64,000 nucleotides of DNA from Medicago truncatula (taxonomy: Eukaryota; Streptophyta; Magnoliopsida; Fabales; Fabaceae). The stretch covers positions 46,029,762-46,093,761 of the forward strand of contig NC_053042.1 of assembly GCF_003473485.1 (NCBI RefSeq), read 5' to 3'. Positions 60,577-64,000 of the stretch are shown one piece after another (position 1 is the stretch's first letter; each line of letters begins with the position of its first letter). The notes beneath the pieces are model-generated. The model ran no database searches and had not been told where the DNA came from. It saw only the letters and a program-made list of their open reading frames with translations. The position numbers and the translations under genes are program-made.

Positions 60577-63426
60577 TGTAACAGCCCAATTTTTAGCTAG
60601 ATTTATTTTAATTACTTTTAATTGTGTTTGTGTGTGATTAAATGTGCTTGTGTGTATTTAATTGTCATTGGGTGCATTTAAATGGATTACCGTATTAGAA
60701 GGGTATTTTGGTCATTTGACGGGTAAGGGTAAAATGGTAATTTTGGTGAGAATTATTTTATTAATTGGTGAGGACCCTTATTTTACTAAGTTACTAGTGT
60801 AGTGATTAGTTTTTACCGTTAGTGACCGTTGGTTATATTTTACCGTTGTTAGTAATTACCGTTGAGTGTATAGAAACTTTTGAATTGTGTTAGAATGGGT
60901 TAGGCCCATTAGCATTTTGAGTTGAGCCCATTAAGGGAGATAACATTAGGGTTGTCATAGGAAAATATCTTTCATTCACTTCACAAAACATTTTCCTAGA
61001 GAGAAGGAGAGGTAGAGAGAGAAAGAGTGAAGAGAAGAACAAGAGTGTTGGAGGGGAAGCTTGAGGAATCAAGTGGGTGACCTAGGAGCTGAAGTGAAGC
61101 TAGGATTAAGGATAATCAACTTCAAAGGTAAGGGGGTTAGTTATTATCATAATCATGTACAATCTTTGCATTTTCTCATGTTGTATGAAAATGGGTTGAT
61201 GGACAATTGTTGTTAAATTCGTGCTCTTGCTGTAATGCTATTTTCTTGTGTTTGAATTGATGATTATGGTATGTTTATGGGTGGAATTACATGTTTCAAA
61301 GTATGTATAAATGTTAAGTTATGAACTTATGCTTAATTGATGAAATTTGATATGTTTTGATTGAAATGAGATGTGATTCATATTCCATTAATGTGGTTAT
61401 TGTTAACTGATGTTATTGTAAGTGAATTATGATTTGGGTATACTTAATTGTGGATTGATGATGAGAAATAAATTGTTGTTGGTGGTTTTGTGAAATTGGT
61501 GACGTTGAGTTAAGTGTTCATGTGAAGGACCAAAATGAACTTTTTGATATATATATGGTTGTTGACTGAAATTTTGTTATTGTTGGATGAATTGAACCTA
61601 TGAGAATTTCTGTTTTCACGTTGTGGTTATGTTAGTTGAGTCGTTTGGGAGAAAACGGGTTTTTCGTGTGAAATGTCGATGTTTAAGCGTTTTCGCCAAT
61701 AAGTGATTATGTGAGGTTTTGGAAAATGACTTTTGGGGATAGTTGAAACATGAAATTTTTATAGATTATGTTAGAGTCAAGTGTCAGGATCGTGTAGGTG
61801 AAAACGGCATCAAAATCCGATTAACGGTTTGCATTTTACGCGCGAAATGGTGAAAAACGCACTTTTTGGAAAAGCTGTAAGCGAACAGGCCAGAAGCACA
61901 CTTCAGAAGCAGCCTTCAGAAGCACACTTCAGAAGCAGCCTTCAGAAGCGTACTTCAGAAGCACCCTTCAGAAGCGTACTTCAGAAGCATACTTCAGAAG
62001 CAGGCCAGAAGCTTCTCAAGAAGCGAAACTGCCAGTTCCAGCATTCCCTGTTTCGCGTTCTTGCGTCTTTTTCACCTATTTCTGTTTCGAATTGGCCTTT
62101 GGTGTAAACATGAAAGTTTTAGATAATTTTGTTAGCTTCCTAATGGCGTTGGTTTCAGGTCCAAATGATTTTTAGAACTCGAGTTATGATCAAATTACTA
62201 CACATGGGTCATGTGAATTTTTGTGAAAACTTAGCATAACTTTTTCTATGAGTCGTGAAACTTTTCCAAACTTGATATTGGGCTTAATGAAGTATTAGAG
62301 GGAATAATTGAGTATGTAAATATGTAATTGGGATGTGATAATGATCATGAGATATATTTTGCTATCTTACTTGGAATATGAGAATGCTTGAATTGGTGAA
62401 ACTATATGATATAGTTGATGTTGAGTGACATTGTTGATTATTGATAATATGTTGATGTGTGATGATGAATTCTATGATTTATTTGTGTGGGCATGTTTTC
62501 TTGATAATGCAATGTTGTGGAGATAATCAATATAATTGGGTGTTGTCCTATATATTGAGTTGAGATTGTGATTTGTTGTCGCATTATCGAGTCCTTACAC
62601 ATGTCCATGCATCATAGTCGTTGTTGCTGTAAAAGGGATGAATCTTTTACTTCGAGATTATTGTAAGGCAGAGGTGAGCCTTACATGCGATGTTGACTTG
62701 TCCATCGGAGGTGACGACCTTGTTGAGATTTGGTACCACATGCATTTATGTGTCAATAAGTGCATATCATAGCATGAGTCCTATGTGAAATATGTGATTG
62801 GTGATGAATGGAGAAGAATGAAAGTTGATAATGATTGTTTGTGATTGATGTTGTGAATGAATATTTATGATTGGATAATTATTCATGTGATTGATATCTG
62901 TGGATATGAACTATCAAGTTGTGATATAAGTATTTATGCATGACTATTATTATTCAAATACATGATATTATTTGATTTGATTATTATCTGGATTATGATA
63001 ATGTAATGCTTACCCCCAGTGGTTTTAACCGCCTACTTGCCTGTATGGGTGAGTAGACGTTGTGCAGGAGTAGTCTCGGTGAGTCTTTGCTTGGGATATC
63101 GGGAGCTTCCTCCGATATCGGTGTCGTGTCGGCTCTGATCTAGGCTTGTCGTGTCGGTCTAGATTAGGTTGTTTATATTTTCGTTGGGATTATTATTTTG
63201 TTGATGACTACCCGATGTTTGGGTTTTGAGATTTATCTTTTGGATATGATTTATTTGCTCATGGCATGTATATATTTGATCACTCTGATTTATATTCCGC
63301 TGTAACTGTTGAGGTTTACATACATGTCTATCGGTTTTTGAATTTTGAATAAGACGTAATCTCTATTTCTTGAATAAATGTATTATTCGCATGTTTAATT
63401 GCTTTAATAGAAATAGGAGCGTTACA
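60577..63426 (+). mobile_element. 5' LTR of a Ty3/gypsy retrotransposon (2,850 bp)
   Basis: Starts TGTAACAGCCC and ends GCGTTACA, the TG...CA ends with short inverted termini (TGTAAC/GTTACA). It is followed by a primer-binding site and a gag frame, which fixes it as the 5' LTR. The length is large. It carries a minisatellite at 61898-62001. Frames inside it (for example 61829-62107) are products of that repeat. The 3' LTR lies outside the window. Confidence 0.88.
61898..62001 (+). repeat. 13-bp minisatellite, 8 units, inside the LTR
   Basis: Eight units of the form nnnCTTCAGAAGC, with only the first two or three bases changing (ACA, AGC, GTA, ACC, ATA). Each contains CTTC(A)GAAG, an internal near-palindrome. 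Because 13 is not a multiple of three, the frame rotates and coding is unlikely. Confidence 0.92.
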
Positions 63427-63429
63427 AGT

Positions 63430-63442
63430 TGGTATCAGAGCC
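63430..63442 (+). other. Primer-binding site, tRNA-iMet type
   Basis: TGGTATCAGAGCC, three bases after the LTR, complementary to the 3' end of initiator methionine tRNA, the primer used by most plant LTR retrotransposons other than the Ogre/Tat group. Confidence 0.92.
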
Positions 63443-63512
63443 TGGTTAGTCGCGTTTAGATTAATCTTTGTTGTGTTGTTTCTTATCGTTTAGATGGTTG
63501 TGTAGTGCGAAC

Positions 63513-64000
63513 ATGGCAGGAGGTCGTGATGATGCGGCGATTGCACAAGCCTTGGCAGCGATGGCTCAGGTTTTGGCTCAATCGAATGAGCAAGCGGCGA
63601 TTGGTCGTCGGAATGAGGGAGAAGCTGAGGAGCGGAGGCTTGATCGTTTCTTGCGAAACAATCCACCTACGTTCAAGGGAAGGTTCGACCCGGATGGAGC
63701 TCAAACATGGTTGCAAGGCATGGAGAGGATCTTTCGTGCTATGGTGACTAGTGATGATCAGAAGGTGAGGTTGGCTACTCACATGCTTGCTGAGGAGGCA
63801 GAGTATTGGTGGACCAATGCTAAGGGAAGACTTGAGATTGGTGGAGAGGTTGTGACTTGGACAAGGTTCAAGGCTGAGTTTTTGAGGAAGTACTTTCCAG
63901 AGGATTTGAGGACTAGGAAGGAAGTGGAGTTCCTGAATTTGAAGCAAGGGAGTATGTCTGTGGCCGAGTATGCGGCGAAGTTTGAGGAGCTTGCAAGGTT
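63513..64000 (+). CDS. Ty3/gypsy gag polyprotein, N-terminal part (runs off window)
   Basis: Retrotransposon capsid protein. The frame is open from ATG 63513 to the window end (162 codons) with no stop. The first 45 residues are Ala/Gln/Glu-rich, then comes the Retrotrans_gag region with the typical NPPTFKG, AQTWLQGMERIF, ATHMLAEEAEYWW and FLRKYFPEDLR features. Zinc knuckle, protease and polymerase lie beyond the window. A 2.85-kb LTR and iMet primer site fit a chromovirus of Tekay type, but the clade cannot be fixed from gag alone. The open frame suggests a young insertion. Confidence 0.9.
   Translation, partial: MAGGRDDAAIAQALAAMAQVLAQSNEQAAIGRRNEGEAEERRLDRFLRNNPPTFKGRFDPDGAQTWLQGMERIFRAMVTSDDQKVRLATHMLAEEAEYWWTNAKGRLEIGGEVVTWTRFKAEFLRKYFPEDLRTRKEVEFLNLKQGSMSVAEYAAKFEELAR

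Noticed and set aside
61829-62107. 92-codon open frame in the LTR with repeated Gln-Lys and Ser-Glu words
   Set aside because: It is generated by the 13-bp minisatellite; the LTR is not expected to code and the frame has no domain.
63483-63947. 154-codon open frame on the minus strand opposite gag
   Set aside because: It is a shadow of the plus-strand gag frame, which has clear retrotransposon gag features.
1-64000. CRISPR arrays, bacterial operons, phage or organelle insertions
   Set aside because: No spaced identical repeats, no Shine-Dalgarno-led gene runs, and no plastid or mitochondrial gene sequence were seen; the window is ordinary nuclear plant DNA.

Overview
The window is nuclear DNA of a flowering plant, most likely a legume of the clover/medick/pea group. 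The evidence is spliced genes with plant-only families (ARA6-type Rab, RTFL/DVL peptide, PUB13/14-type U-box ligase, SVR1-type plastid pseudouridine synthase), AT-rich introns, and dense small transposons. The species assignment is inference. All gene structures below were read by hand from splice sites and reading frame; none was checked against transcripts.

Layout. 1-440 holds the 3' end of an unidentified gene. 1085-2506 is a LINE relic followed by two abutting MITEs. 3425-8395 is the complete mitochondrial FAD-glycerol-3-phosphate dehydrogenase (SDP6), 9634-13542 the plastid pseudouridine synthase SVR1, 14699-14779 a tRNA-Ser(GCU) on the minus strand, and 14973-25393 a 22-exon VPS33. From 26313 to 35517 lies a duplicated and degraded block: a U-box gene fragment, an apparently intact U5 snRNA gene with its own USE, TATA and 3' box, a LINE relic, a foldback element, an intronless F-box gene (31733-32938), and a second degraded copy of VPS33-intron sequence plus a 3'-truncated U5. 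The parent U-box gene (PUB13/14 type, minus strand) is at 37698-41561, and ARA6/RABF1 (minus strand) at 43603-49298. From 49903 onward the DNA is mostly mobile: a second foldback copy, a TIR element with a nested hAT, a Helitron with a broken RPA-like gene, another hAT, then a 49-aa RTFL/DVL peptide gene (58377-58526), a LINE 3' end, and a Ty3/gypsy LTR retrotransposon that cuts the LINE and runs off the window.

The protein genes are housekeeping or regulatory and unrelated in pathway: glycerol catabolism, plastid RNA modification, vacuolar and endosomal fusion (VPS33 and ARA6 both act in endosomal traffic, but their proximity is probably chance), ubiquitination, and organ shape. I found no new multi-gene system. 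The most informative non-routine items are the U5 gene and its truncated paralogue, three GC-AG introns in VPS33, the small RTFL/DVL gene, and the long-armed foldback element 57 bp upstream of the F-box start codon.
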